NCBI GenBank assembly: GCA_011088105.1
Contig: JAALKI010000006.1
Span: forward strand, 34,721-98,720
Source of the DNA: Nitrospirota bacterium
GTDB taxonomy: Bacteria > Nitrospirota > Nitrospiria > Nitrospirales > UBA8639
Length of the DNA stretch: 64,000 bases
Reading direction: 5' to 3'
The position numbers and the translations under genes were made by a program. The notes below the pieces were generated by a model, which saw nothing but the letters and a program-made list of their open reading frames with translations, had not been told where the DNA came from and did no database searches. Positions within the stretch are counted from its first letter, which is position 1. Each line of letters starts with the position of its first letter. Shown one piece after another: positions 45,852 through 55,250 of this stretch.

Positions 45852-47264
45852 TCAGCTTTTTACGGGTTTGGTTGGGGGAAGAAGCGGCAGGATGATCGTA
45901 AAGCAGGAGCCTTGGTCGACAAGACTGTCAACCTGGATGTGGCCATGGTGGGCCTCCACAATCCATTTGCAAATAGGTAAGCCAAGCCCGGTGCCCTGTT
46001 GGGCATAGGCCCGTGCATTATTGGTTCGGTAAAATCGATCGAAAATATGTGACTGTTCATCTGGTGTCATGCCGATGCCATGATCCGTGACTGAGAACTG
46101 TACCATGGACTCATTCCGAATGAGACGGAGCTCCACTGTTCCATGGGGAGGGGAATATTTGATGGCATTATCGACAATGTTCAAGAGGAGTTCTCTTAAA
46201 CGCCATTCATCACCCTGGATTTGAATGGGTTCATTCTCGACAAGACAGGTGTTGATCTGACGACCTTGTCCAAGAATCGAGGCTTGTTGGTGAATGTCCT
46301 GCACTAAGACATCAAGTTGGACAGTTTCACGCTCAATTTTAATCTCGCCCAGGTCGGCACGAGATAAAAAGAGCAATTCATCAACAATCCGGCTCATGCG
46401 ATCAATCTCTTCCAGATTGCTGGTGAGCACGTCTCGATAGACTTCAGGCGTTCGTGTTTTACGTATGGCTAGTTCAGCTTCCCCTTTGATAATCGTCAAA
46501 GGGGTTCGTAGTTCATGAGAGGCATCGGCACTGAATTGGCGGATTTGTCTGATCGATGCTTGGAGGCGCGAAATCATGTCGTTGAATGTTGATGCCAGTC
46601 GTCCGATTTCATCGGTCGATGTGGTGTGAATCCGTTGGGTCAAGTCCCCGGCGGCAATGCGTTGTGCTGTCAGGGTCATCATATCTACAGGACGCAAAGC
46701 CCGACCAGCCAAAAACCATCCACCTAGCATAGAGATGGCCACTGCAAGTGGAGAAGCGATGAATAAGACAATCACGAGTCGGTGCAACATTTCTTCCGCA
46801 GGATGTAAGGATGTGCCAACGCGGAGAATGTTCAGTAATGTTTCTCCTCGGCGAATGGGGTATGACAAAAGCCGAATAGGGATTGCTCCTTGGAAGCGAA
46901 CCGATTCAAAGGTTTCCTGCCCCGTAAGCGCGGCCTGTAGGGCCACCTGACTGAGAGGGACGTTGTGTGTTTGGATATTGGCCGATTGCAGCGTGATCTG
47001 TCCGCCAGGTCCGAAAATCTGAAAGAATTTATCTAACAATGCGAGTTCTGGAAAGGATTGAGTGAGGTCCTCCATCAGCAGGAACGGGCCAAATCGATGC
47101 TCTTCCAATGTCCGTGCCGCGGCAATAGCGGCTTCTTCCAATGAATGATCGATTTGATCATGCAGTGTCTGTGACATCACGACATACAGAGAGGAGGCAA
47201 ACAGGAGCATGATCAAGACAAGGGCTGATCCATACCAAATCGTGAGTCGCACTCGAATGGACAT
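45852..47264 (-). CDS. sensor histidine kinase
   Basis: A 470-residue protein. Membrane segments at about 10-30 and 163-186 enclose a periplasmic sensor of 130 residues. HAMP follows (RPVDMMTLTAQRIAAGD), then the phospho-acceptor His250 (SADASHELRTPLTIIKGEAE), N-box (NIVDNAIKYSPPHG) and G-boxes (FDRFYR, GTGLGLPICKWIVEAHHG). The plan matches CusS-type kinases, which often sense heavy metals, though nothing here proves the signal. It starts five bases after the response-regulator stop. Confidence 0.92.
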   Translation of the reverse strand: MSIRVRLTIWYGSALVLIMLLFASSLYVVMSQTLHDQIDHSLEEAAIAAARTLEEHRFGPFLLMEDLTQSFPELALLDKFFQIFGPGGQITLQSANIQTHNVPLSQVALQAALTGQETFESVRFQGAIPIRLLSYPIRRGETLLNILRVGTSLHPAEEMLHRLVIVLFIASPLAVAISMLGGWFLAGRALRPVDMMTLTAQRIAAGDLTQRIHTTSTDEIGRLASTFNDMISRLQASIRQIRQFSADASHELRTPLTIIKGEAELAIRKTRTPEVYRDVLTSNLEEIDRMSRIVDELLFLSRADLGEIKIERETVQLDVLVQDIHQQASILGQGRQINTCLVENEPIQIQGDEWRLRELLLNIVDNAIKYSPPHGTVELRLIRNESMVQFSVTDHGIGMTPDEQSHIFDRFYRTNNARAYAQQGTGLGLPICKWIVEAHHGHIQVDSLVDQGSCFTIILPLLPPTKPVKS

Positions 47265-47269
47265 AATCG

Positions 47270-47944
47270 TTAGCGATGCGCTGTCAACATGTATCCGCTC
47301 CCGCGAACAGTGTGAATGAGATGGCGATCGTGCCCTCGATCGATTTTATTGCGAAGATAGCTGATGTAGACATCAATGACATTCGTAAAAGTGTCGAAGT
47401 CTAAGTCCCATACATGTTGGGAAATCATCGGGCGGGTTAAGACTCGACCAGTATTACGCATCATATACTCCAACAGGGCATATTCTTTGATGGTTAAATC
47501 AACCCGCTGTCCGGTCCGTGTGACTTCATGGGTAGCTGGGTTCAACACCAGATCCTCAACTTGCAGAATGCCAGAAGGATCCCCGCTCGCTCGTCGGAGC
47601 AAGGCTCGGACACGAGCGAGCAATTCATCTATAGAAAAAGGTTTTGTGAGATAGTCATCGGCTCCGGCATCCAGCCCCTTGACGCGTTGGTCAATTTCGG
47701 AGCGAGCCGTCAAAATTAGCACAGGAGTTTTAATCTTTTCGGCTCGCAACGCCTTTAATAATTCTAGCCCCGGTAATCCAGGTAGCATGAGATCCAATAT
47801 AGCCAAGTCGTAATGAACCGCTTGTGCAAAGGCCAATCCTTGCGTGCCGTCCTGGCAGACATCGACGGCATAACTTTCTTCTTCCAACGCGCGTTGGATA
47901 AATGAGGCAACTTTGGGTTCGTCTTCGACAATCAAAATACGCAT
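47270..47944 (-). CDS. OmpR-family response regulator
   Basis: A 224-residue protein. Receiver with acidic pocket (VEDEP), phospho-acceptor Asp51 (LAILDLMLPG), Thr (LILTARS) and Lys (YLTKPFS); winged-helix output with IKEYALLEYMMRNTGRVLTR and VIDVYISYLRNKID. It pairs with the kinase that follows. A small membrane-anchored protein lies 90 bases upstream on the same strand. Confidence 0.93.
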   Translation of the reverse strand: MRILIVEDEPKVASFIQRALEEESYAVDVCQDGTQGLAFAQAVHYDLAILDLMLPGLPGLELLKALRAEKIKTPVLILTARSEIDQRVKGLDAGADDYLTKPFSIDELLARVRALLRRASGDPSGILQVEDLVLNPATHEVTRTGQRVDLTIKEYALLEYMMRNTGRVLTRPMISQHVWDLDFDTFTNVIDVYISYLRNKIDRGHDRHLIHTVRGSGYMLTAHR

Positions 47945-48037
47945 CGTGCATTATCCTATCATGTTTGCTAGCAGTTGGTGATTAGGATTCATCACCTGAT
48001 GCATGCAGCATGTGCAGAGATCAATCCGTCGGACTTG

Positions 48038-48451
48038 TCAAGGGGCGATGAGATCCTGTGAAAAGTGTGTCTCTTCTTCCTTGAGGCGAAAACCCCATTT
48101 TCGACTTGTCAACGCCACCATTTTCCCAGTGTCTTGATCATAATAAGCTGCTTGCCATGTGGCCTTCCCCTGTTCATCAGTCCTGCGTGCTGCGCATCGG
48201 ACCAATCGATCGAGAGATCGCTTCTCATCTTCAGAAAGTGCGTGCCATTGCGGCCCGACGTGAATCCATAACAAATTCGAGAGACTCGGAGGATGATACA
48301 CCGAGTGGATTCCTTGAGACGTCAGGGCTATGAGTTGGGCTTCCGCTTCGTTTGGATGGCACGGTGTTGGAGATTGCCAATACAGATAGCTCCCTCCGGT
48401 CAAAAGTATCATAATGGCTAGTGTGAGCCAGCGCATTCGAGTATTTGGCAT
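48038..48451 (-). CDS. small membrane-anchored protein upstream of a two-component system
   Basis: A 137-residue protein with an N-terminal hydrophobic segment (LTLAIMILLTGGSYLYW, about 10-26) and a mature part containing two Cys (SPTPCHPNE and VRCAARR). The rest is soluble, with no recognised domain. It lies on the same strand as the response regulator, 93 bases away. It could be a periplasmic accessory of the kinase, as small proteins next to sensor kinases often are, but this is inference. Confidence 0.55.
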   Translation of the reverse strand: MPNTRMRWLTLAIMILLTGGSYLYWQSPTPCHPNEAEAQLIALTSQGIHSVYHPPSLSNLLWIHVGPQWHALSEDEKRSLDRLVRCAARRTDEQGKATWQAAYYDQDTGKMVALTSRKWGFRLKEEETHFSQDLIAP

Positions 48452-48649
48452 GCCTGAAGTCTTTGATGTGATAAGCTCGATGGATGTTTCTATGCGGCCA
48501 TGTTGCTGGAATTTTCACAGAAGGTGCGTTGTCAGAAAGTCCTATCCCTTCTGATATCATGAGCTCATGACATTCATCAAGTGGTCGAGCGATGCAGAGG
48601 TAAACGGCTGTTGGCTAAGATGTTTAAGAAGTAGAAGCTATTGTTATTG

Positions 48650-48898
48650 ATGAATTGGATTATTTATATGGTCGAGTGCGCTGATGGGACTCTGTATACG
48701 GGTATCACCAAGAATATCAAGCGTCGGATGATTGCACATAAACAAGGCAAAGGGGCGAAGTATACCAAAGGTCGAGGGCCGTTGAAGGTCGTGTATTCAG
48801 AAGAGCAACCAACAAGAAGTCTTGCTTTGAAGCGTGAGGCCGAAATTAAATCATTCGATCGATCTGAGAAATTGAAGCTTGTCAATGAAGCCAGATGA
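48650..48898 (+). CDS. GIY-YIG nuclease-domain protein (UPF0213/YhbQ type)
   Basis: 82 residues from ATG 48650. Landmarks: YMVECADGTLYTGITKNIKR (the GIY-YIG pair appears as MVEC and YTG), RRMIAHKQGKGAKYTKGRGP, KREAEIKSFDRSEKL with the conserved Glu. Stand-alone single-domain proteins of this family have poorly known roles in DNA processing. Complete for the family. Confidence 0.88.
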   Translation: MNWIIYMVECADGTLYTGITKNIKRRMIAHKQGKGAKYTKGRGPLKVVYSEEQPTRSLALKREAEIKSFDRSEKLKLVNEAR

Positions 48899-48946
48899 TA
48901 ATAAGAAGGTTCTCAGGCCAAGAAGGATAGAAGCCCAGGAGCGCTT

Positions 48947-50155
48947 TTATGTTGTATATGATGCATTGATTTTGACGTAGTCGTAGGTTAGGTCGGTCGT
49001 CCAGAGGTGAGCGGTGCCTGGTCCATTTCCTATGGTAATTGTGATGCGATACTCAGGTTTTTGCATTATGGTTTTGATTTTCTGCTCGGCGTTGGGTCCC
49101 AGGCCTTCTCCATTTTTGAGTAATGGGTGATCATTAAAGTGCAGGGTAATGGTCTGTGAGGTGAGCGCGACACCAGCCTGTCCCATCGCAGCCAAAATTC
49201 GCCCCCAATTGGGATCTTCCCCAAAGATGGCCGTTTTGACTAGCGGTGAGGTGGCGATGCTATTTGCGATCCATTTGGCATCCTGCTGCGACTTGGCGCC
49301 TTGAACGAGGATTTCGACCATCTTTGTCAGTCCTTCTCCATCTCGACAGATTTGCAGTGCTAAAGATAAACAGACATGATTGAGCAGCTCTTGAAACGCT
49401 GGAAAGAATGTTGAGCGGCGGGTTAAAGGCGCGTTATGTGCGAGACCATTGGCGAGCAGTAACACCGTATCGTTGGTGCTCGTTTCTCCATCAACGGAGA
49501 CGCAGTTGAAGGATCGGTTGACGGCAATCGTGAGTGCATGCTGAAGGGCTTTGGCTTCTATCGCAATATCTGTTGTGAGGTAGGCGAGCATGGTTGCCAT
49601 ATTCGGATGGATCATGCCCGATCCTTTTGCCATCCCACCAATGGTGATGAGTGTGTTGCCTATACGGCAAGAAGCTGCGGCTTCTTTAGGTTTTGTATCG
49701 GTCGTCATGATGGCTTGTGCCGCCTGTCGGTGTCCACGCCGACTAAGCCGTTTGACTAATGTTGGCAAGGCCTTTCGGATGCATGAGAGTGCAAGAGGAC
49801 GTCCAATAATACCGGTCGATCCTACAAAGACCTGTTGTGCGGATAATTCTATGTGCTGGGCCGTGATGGTGGCCATTTCTTTGGCATCACGCAAGCCTTG
49901 TGCCCCTGTGCAGGCATTCGCATTTCCGCTGTTGACAATGATGGCTTGCCCAATGCGGTGTCGGAGCTTTTGTCGGTCTACGAGAACTGGGGCAGCCGGC
50001 AGTTGGTTTGTGGTGAAGACTCCAGCTATGGGACCAGATTGTTCTGAAACAACTAAGGCCAGGTCCAATATGGGAGCGTTTTTGATTCCTGAATGGACTC
50101 CCCCAGCGAGGAATCCTTTGGGGGCAGTAATGCCACCTCGAATTTGTGTCTTCAT
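48947..50155 (-). CDS. argJ: ArgJ, glutamate N-acetyltransferase
   Basis: A 402-residue protein with the self-cleavage site KGSGMIHPNMATML; Thr188 in ATM becomes the new N-terminus of the beta chain and the nucleophile. Other landmarks: VNSGNANACTG, VGSTGIIGRPL, VDGETSTNDTVLLLANG and FGEDPNWGRILAAMGQAG. It moves acetyl from N-acetylornithine to glutamate in the cyclic arginine pathway. It starts 11 bases after the argC stop. Confidence 0.95.
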   Translation of the reverse strand: MKTQIRGGITAPKGFLAGGVHSGIKNAPILDLALVVSEQSGPIAGVFTTNQLPAAPVLVDRQKLRHRIGQAIIVNSGNANACTGAQGLRDAKEMATITAQHIELSAQQVFVGSTGIIGRPLALSCIRKALPTLVKRLSRRGHRQAAQAIMTTDTKPKEAAASCRIGNTLITIGGMAKGSGMIHPNMATMLAYLTTDIAIEAKALQHALTIAVNRSFNCVSVDGETSTNDTVLLLANGLAHNAPLTRRSTFFPAFQELLNHVCLSLALQICRDGEGLTKMVEILVQGAKSQQDAKWIANSIATSPLVKTAIFGEDPNWGRILAAMGQAGVALTSQTITLHFNDHPLLKNGEGLGPNAEQKIKTIMQKPEYRITITIGNGPGTAHLWTTDLTYDYVKINASYTT

Positions 50156-50166
50156 GGTCTTTTGCG

Positions 50167-51249
50167 TTAGGGGTAAGCCGGTAGTTTGTCTAACCCTGTT
50201 GTTTCAGGGAAGCCTAAGAGAATGTTCATGCATTGGATGGCTTGTCCGGCTGCGCCTTTGACCAAGTTATCCAGAGCGGCCACGGTAATCACTTGTCCTG
50301 TTCGATGATTGAAAAAAATGCCGAGGTCGCAGAAATTCGATCCACGGACATAGCTGGGGCTAATAGCCATCACGTCTTCGTGTTGCCGGATAAATGATTC
50401 ACCTTCATAAAATTTTTTATACAAGGTGCGCAATCTTGTCAAGGAAAGAGGTGTGCGTAGCCGCCCATAGGCCGTGCTGAGAATCCCTCGATTGATCGGG
50501 ATCAGATGCGGTGTAAACGTGATGGTGTCTGATGGATGATTCTTAGCTTGTGTTGATCGTCGTTGTCTAGCAAGAGAGTTTAATGCCTGCTCAATTTCTG
50601 GGGTGTGACGATGCTCTCCAATTTTATAGGCCTTGACGGATTCATGGCTTTCTGGAAAATGAAATGGCAATGCCGGACTTCGTCCAGCTCCTGAAATACC
50701 TGATTTGGCGTCAATAATCACCGAGCCTGGTTGAAGCAGGTTTCGTGCATAGAGGGGGGCTAATTGAAGAATGGCTGCGGTTGGGTAGCAACCCGGTACA
50801 GCAACAAGGCGTGTTGTTCGAATAGCTGAACGATGGAGTTCAGGCAGGCCATACACGGCTTTCTTGAGAAGGTGTGGTTTGGAATGAGGTGTGTGGTACC
50901 AGGTGTGATAGGTGTCTGGATTTTTGAGTCGATAGTCTGCGCTGAGGTCAATGGCCAGGACCCCTGCCTGGAGACAGTGGTCGACGGGCCCCATCGATTG
51001 CGTATGCGGCAGTGCGCAAAACACAATGTCGGCTTGTTTGACAAGGTGTCCAGGGTCCAGTGCCGTAAAGGTGAGTGGAATCGTTTCGGCCAAGTTAGGG
51101 AAGAGTGTGGAGACAGGAAGTCCAACAGATTTCTCGGCGGTCACCGTGGTGATAGTGACGGCTGGGTGTCCAGCTAACAGGCGTAATAATTCTCCACCGG
51201 TATAGCCACTGCCTCCAAGGACTGCAACTCGGATTCGTTGTTTTGCCAT
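50167..51249 (-). CDS. argC: ArgC, N-acetyl-gamma-glutamyl-phosphate reductase
   Basis: A 360-residue protein with the nucleotide loop GGSGYTGGELLRLL and the catalytic Cys154 in VPGCYPTAAIL. It reduces N-acetylglutamyl phosphate to the semialdehyde. A terminator and 50 bases separate it from rpsI upstream; it is cotranscribed with argJ. Confidence 0.95.
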   Translation of the reverse strand: MAKQRIRVAVLGGSGYTGGELLRLLAGHPAVTITTVTAEKSVGLPVSTLFPNLAETIPLTFTALDPGHLVKQADIVFCALPHTQSMGPVDHCLQAGVLAIDLSADYRLKNPDTYHTWYHTPHSKPHLLKKAVYGLPELHRSAIRTTRLVAVPGCYPTAAILQLAPLYARNLLQPGSVIIDAKSGISGAGRSPALPFHFPESHESVKAYKIGEHRHTPEIEQALNSLARQRRSTQAKNHPSDTITFTPHLIPINRGILSTAYGRLRTPLSLTRLRTLYKKFYEGESFIRQHEDVMAISPSYVRGSNFCDLGIFFNHRTGQVITVAALDNLVKGAAGQAIQCMNILLGFPETTGLDKLPAYP

Positions 51250-51269
51250 GATTGTGTATGAGGGAACAT

Positions 51270-51300
51270 AAAAAAGGGAAGGCCTGTCGGCCTTCCCTTT
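51270..51300 (-). terminator. rho-independent terminator of the rplM-rpsI operon
   Basis: On the minus strand AAAGGGAAGGCC pairs with GGCCTTCCCTTT across GACA, followed by a run of T. It lies 25 bases after the rpsI stop and just before argC. Confidence 0.9.
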
Positions 51301-51324
51301 GTACTCGTCATCCGACTGATCCTA

Positions 51325-51717
51325 TTATCGTTTGGAATATTGGAACCGGCTTCTCGCGCCTTTCTGCCCGTATTTTTTTCGTTCTTTTGTTCGGGCATCT
51401 CGTGTGAGCAGTCCTTCTTTTTTTAATGGTGATCGGAGTGATTCATTACTGACCACCAATGCTTTGGCAATGGCATGCCGGAGTGCGCCTGCTTGACCAG
51501 TGAGGCCTCCACCGGAGACTGAGGCTTTGACGTCAAACTGTCCTTGCATGTTTGTAAGGTCGAAGGCAGATTGAACTTGTACCCGGTTAGGTAAGGTAAA
51601 GAAATACTCTTCAAACTGCTTGCCATTGACGACAATGCTTCCGTTCCCCGGGCTGATCCATGCTCGTGCAATGGCAAGTTTTCGTTTCCCGGTCGCGTAA
51701 AATTGTGTTGCTGCCAT
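51325..51717 (-). CDS. rpsI: 30S ribosomal protein uS9
   Basis: 130 residues from ATG 51717 (MAATQFYATGKRKLAIARAW). The six codons upstream of it in the same frame are outside the family and the start is placed accordingly. The C-terminal tail RSRFQYSKR reaches the P-site tRNA. Paired with rplM as usual. Confidence 0.97.
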   Translation of the reverse strand: MAATQFYATGKRKLAIARAWISPGNGSIVVNGKQFEEYFFTLPNRVQVQSAFDLTNMQGQFDVKASVSGGGLTGQAGALRHAIAKALVVSNESLRSPLKKEGLLTRDARTKERKKYGQKGARSRFQYSKR

Positions 51718-51763
51718 GTTGTGTTGTCCTCTCAACGCTGATAATCGATTTAGGATACGTGTG

Positions 51764-52198
51764 TTATGCTGATATCACAAAAGATTCTGGTCGTTGGGCT
51801 TGATGGGGATGTTCTGCACCAGGATAAATTCTCAGTTTTTTAGCCGATTGTTTGCCAAGAGGGGTCTTGGGTAACATGCCGCGGATGGCTTTGTTGAGGA
51901 TTTCGATAGGCTTTTTCTCTAACAGTCGTTTGGCTGTTGTCGATTTAAGCCCACCGGGATAGCCCGTATGATGATAGTAGGTTTTGTCTCGTAGTTTATT
52001 TCCTGTTAATCGTACTTGACTGGCGTTGATGACGACGACATGGTCGCCAGTATCAACATGCGGTGTAAAGGTCGGTTTGTGCTTCCCGCGAAGCAAGGTT
52101 GCTACACGGACAGCCAATCGGCCTAAAGTTTGATCTTTGGCATCAATGAGGTGCCATTTCCGCTGAACTTCATGCGGTTTTGCTTGAAACGTTCGCAT
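51764..52198 (-). CDS. rplM: 50S ribosomal protein uL13
   Basis: 144 residues, with [40 protein letters not shown] and [20 protein letters not shown]. Normal length. It leads the rplM-rpsI operon on the minus strand. Confidence 0.97.
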   Translation of the reverse strand: MRTFQAKPHEVQRKWHLIDAKDQTLGRLAVRVATLLRGKHKPTFTPHVDTGDHVVVINASQVRLTGNKLRDKTYYHHTGYPGGLKSTTAKRLLEKKPIEILNKAIRGMLPKTPLGKQSAKKLRIYPGAEHPHQAQRPESFVISA

Positions 52199-52234
52199 TC
52201 CTGTGTCTCCTCGAATGTGGTCTTGTATCGTTGA

Positions 52235-52735
52235 TCAGGCTTCAGATTGTCCAAATTGCTTGGGTTCTAATTTCGCTAACCAAGCCTCACGGTTTTCATC
52301 TCCCCGTTGTTTCAGAATTTCCTGCGTGACGCAGACTGGGATTTTTGCCCGTAATGCCAGTGCAATGGCATCACTGGGTCTTGCGTCTACGGTCCGTTCC
52401 ATGCCGTTGACCGATAAGTGAATCGTAGCATAATAGGTATTATTTTTCACATCCGTTACCACAACCTGTTTGACTGTTGTGCCCAAGTGATCCATAAAAC
52501 TCGTGATCAAGTCATGGCTCATTGGTCTGGGCGGAATAATGCCTTCAAGGGCCAATCGAATGGATGTGCCTTCTGTGGCTCCGACCCAAATCGGCAAGAC
52601 TTCTGTATTCGTCTCATCGCGTAGAATGACAATTTGCGTATCGGTGTTTGGATCCACGAGTACGCCATGCACAATGAGGGGAATTAATGTGGCATCGTGT
52701 TCTACGATACCACCGGTGTTCTCTAGTTCTTCCAT
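52235..52735 (-). CDS. bifunctional nuclease (BFN/DUF151) family protein, copy 1
   Basis: A 166-residue protein with VILRDETNTEVLPIWVGATE, RPMSHDLITSFMDHLG and VDARPSDAIALALRAKIPV, the DUF151 core. Plant and bacterial members cleave DNA or RNA, hence the name; a role here is not shown. It is about 35 bases upstream of rplM and paralogous to the next gene. Confidence 0.88.
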   Translation of the reverse strand: MEELENTGGIVEHDATLIPLIVHGVLVDPNTDTQIVILRDETNTEVLPIWVGATEGTSIRLALEGIIPPRPMSHDLITSFMDHLGTTVKQVVVTDVKNNTYYATIHLSVNGMERTVDARPSDAIALALRAKIPVCVTQEILKQRGDENREAWLAKLEPKQFGQSEA

Positions 52736-52867
52736 CTTTTGAGTGTCAGCTTACTGAGATACAATAAGAAGGTTTGCTTACGCTGAGCCTGTGTGAACGA
52801 AAATAAAACCTAGACTCTGTCAGTCTCTGAAACCGAAACGGGAAGCAAGGTAGGCTTCTCTCGTGGG

Positions 52868-53323
52868 TTATGCCTCGTATGTTCCAAAATCTTCTGGCTT
52901 TAAGTCTTCCAGCCATCGTGCCACCTCTTCCGAATTTTGTTTATGCAAGACCTCTTCTTTTGTGAAGACCGGGGCTTCCGCTCGAAGAGCTAATGCAATG
53001 GCATCACTTGGTCTGGAATCAATAGAATATTCCGAATCTCCGTACAATAAATGAATTTTGGCAAGATAGGTATTATCCTTGAGGTCTGTGACAACGGCGC
53101 TCAAAATCTTGGCCCCAATGGTATCCAGGATCGTCTTCATCAGATCATGAGTCATTGGTCGTGGTGGCGCAAGATTTTCCATGGCAAAACTAATAGCACT
53201 AGCTTCTGACCGATCCACCCAAATAGGGAGCATGTCCGAATTATCTTCGTCTCGTAAAATAATGATATAGGCATTGTTATATGGGTCAAATAACAACCCG
53301 CGTATCGTCATTTGAGTCATCAT
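52868..53323 (-). CDS. bifunctional nuclease (BFN/DUF151) family protein, copy 2
   Basis: A 151-residue protein with IILRDEDNSDMLPIWVDRSE, RPMTHDLMKTILDTIG and IDSRPSDAIALALRAEAPVF. About half the residues match copy 1 by eye, so the two are an old tandem duplication. The extreme start is MMTQM, so either of two ATGs may be used. It lies downstream of proS on the same strand. Confidence 0.88.
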   Translation of the reverse strand: MMTQMTIRGLLFDPYNNAYIIILRDEDNSDMLPIWVDRSEASAISFAMENLAPPRPMTHDLMKTILDTIGAKILSAVVTDLKDNTYLAKIHLLYGDSEYSIDSRPSDAIALALRAEAPVFTKEEVLHKQNSEEVARWLEDLKPEDFGTYEA

Positions 53324-53456
53324 GGCATTCGATCAAAAAATTGACACATTCTTAGCAAATTCTTAGAGGTCACCGTAGCATTCAGTTCTTTAATTTGTCA
53401 ACGAAATGAGAGGAATCTCTAGAGGTTCGAGCCTGTATGACAAGGCAATTGGTGGC

Positions 53457-55184
53457 CTATTGGGGCCTTAATAGGGATGAGTGTTCAGCTAGCCATTTAG
53501 AGACGAAAGGGAGGATGTCTTGGGGAGGCAACTGACTCCTTTCACCGGTTTTCCGTACTTTTACATCGATGGTGCCTTTTGTCAGTCCTTTGTCACCTAT
53601 GACAATCTGGAGAGGCGCGCCAATTAAATCAGCATCATTGAACTTTACGCCAGCCCGTTCATCTCGATCATCCCACAAAACTTCAATATCGGACTGCACT
53701 AGCGAAGTGTAGAGATCCTGAGTGGTTTTAAGGGCATTGTCGGAGGCTGAGACTGAGATCAAGTGTATATGGAACGGGGCAATGGGAACGGGCCATGTGA
53801 TGCCTCGGTGGTCATGATGTTGCTCAATGCAGGCAGCAGCTGTTCGCCCGATGCCAATACCGTAGCATCCCATGATGGCTAAACGATCTTTTCCTTGAGG
53901 ATCCAGGTAGGTTGCTCCCATGGCTTGGCTATATTTGGTTCCCAATAAAAATACATGACCGACTTCAATCCCCTTAGCGGACAGAAGAGGGGCGTCTCCT
54001 GACGGAGATGGGCCACCGGCCTGCGCTTTTCGAATGTCAGCAAAGGTCTCGATCTGAAAATCTCTTCCCCAATTGACATCTCTGAGGTGGATGTCTTGGT
54101 CGTTCCCACCTACAATGAAGTTCCGCATCCCACGGATTGCATGGTCCGCCAGAATCGGAACGTTTGTGAGCCCAACAGGGCCTGCAAACCCAACGGGGGC
54201 TGAGGAGACTGTTTGGACGGTTTCAGGGTCGGCCAGGGTCAGTTCTGCAACCCCTAACATTCGTCGAATTTTTATTTCGTTGGCTTCATGATCGCCCCGA
54301 ATGAGGACAGCGATGACGTTGTTAGCTTCGGTTTGATAGAGCAGGGTTTTGACCAGTTGATTCGGGGCTACGCCGAGATAGTTGCACACCTCTTCCACCG
54401 TTTTCGTTCCAGGTGTTTGGACACGATATTGTGGCTGATAAGGGACGGTCGATTCCTGTTCGGATGTCTGTACTTCGGCCAGTTCGACATTGGTGGCAAA
54501 CGTTCCATGTTCATCATAGAGAATGGTTTCTTCACCTGTGTCTGCCAGGACCATAAATTCGTGAGACATGTTGCCACCAATCATGCCATTGTCGGCTTGG
54601 ACTGCGCGAAATTGAAGCCCACATCGGGTAAAGATCCGTTCATAGGCATCATACATCTTTTGATAGTTGCGCTTTGCTCCCTCTTCGTCCAGATCGAAAC
54701 TATAGGCATCTTTCATGATAAATTCGCGTCCTCGCATCAAGCCGAAACGTGGACGAATTTCATCGCGAAATTTTGTTTGGATTTGAAAACAATTCAAGGG
54801 CAACTGCCGATAGGATCTGACTTCCCGTCGGAACAAATCTGTGATGATTTCTTCATGTGTTGGCCCAAGACAAAATTCTCGTTCGTGTCGATCCCGGCAT
54901 CGCAATAATTCTTTGCCATACACCCCCCATCGGCCAGACTCTTGCCAAAGCTCTGCTGGAGACAGGATAGGCATCAAAAGTTCTTGGGCTCCTCCATTTT
55001 CCATTTCCTCACGGATAATGCGCTCGATTTTACGGATGACTCGAAGGCCAAGTGGCAGGTACGTATAGAGTCCCGACGCGACTTTACGAATGAGTCCTGC
55101 ACGCAACATGAGGCGATGGCTCACAATTTCGGCTTCGCCAGGATCTTCTCGCAATGTGGGAATAAAAACTTGTGAAGTGCGCAT
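53457..55184 (-). CDS. proS: prolyl-tRNA synthetase (bacterial type, with editing domain)
   Basis: A 575-residue protein. Class II motif 1 is near GLRVIRKIERIIREEMENGG, motif 2 near FRDEIRPRFGLMRGREFIMK and motif 3 near GCYGIGIGRTAAA. The inserted YbaK-type editing domain spans about 225-390 (GVAPNQLVKTLLYQ, VLIRGDHEANEIKI, GGNDQDIHLRDVNW). Normal length and complete. It is 66 bases after rseP. Confidence 0.96.
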   Translation of the reverse strand: MRTSQVFIPTLREDPGEAEIVSHRLMLRAGLIRKVASGLYTYLPLGLRVIRKIERIIREEMENGGAQELLMPILSPAELWQESGRWGVYGKELLRCRDRHEREFCLGPTHEEIITDLFRREVRSYRQLPLNCFQIQTKFRDEIRPRFGLMRGREFIMKDAYSFDLDEEGAKRNYQKMYDAYERIFTRCGLQFRAVQADNGMIGGNMSHEFMVLADTGEETILYDEHGTFATNVELAEVQTSEQESTVPYQPQYRVQTPGTKTVEEVCNYLGVAPNQLVKTLLYQTEANNVIAVLIRGDHEANEIKIRRMLGVAELTLADPETVQTVSSAPVGFAGPVGLTNVPILADHAIRGMRNFIVGGNDQDIHLRDVNWGRDFQIETFADIRKAQAGGPSPSGDAPLLSAKGIEVGHVFLLGTKYSQAMGATYLDPQGKDRLAIMGCYGIGIGRTAAACIEQHHDHRGITWPVPIAPFHIHLISVSASDNALKTTQDLYTSLVQSDIEVLWDDRDERAGVKFNDADLIGAPLQIVIGDKGLTKGTIDVKVRKTGERSQLPPQDILPFVSKWLAEHSSLLRPQ

Positions 55185-55250
55185 ATAAACTGGAAAGCCA
55201 AGTGATTCGTCAACTGGTTGGCGTCGAGCGTAATTCGTGAGAATCTGTGT

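Noticed and set aside
49590..50261. A 223-codon plus-strand frame over argJ
   Set aside because: The composition (rich in Cys, Arg and Pro) and lack of landmarks show it as a shadow of argJ.
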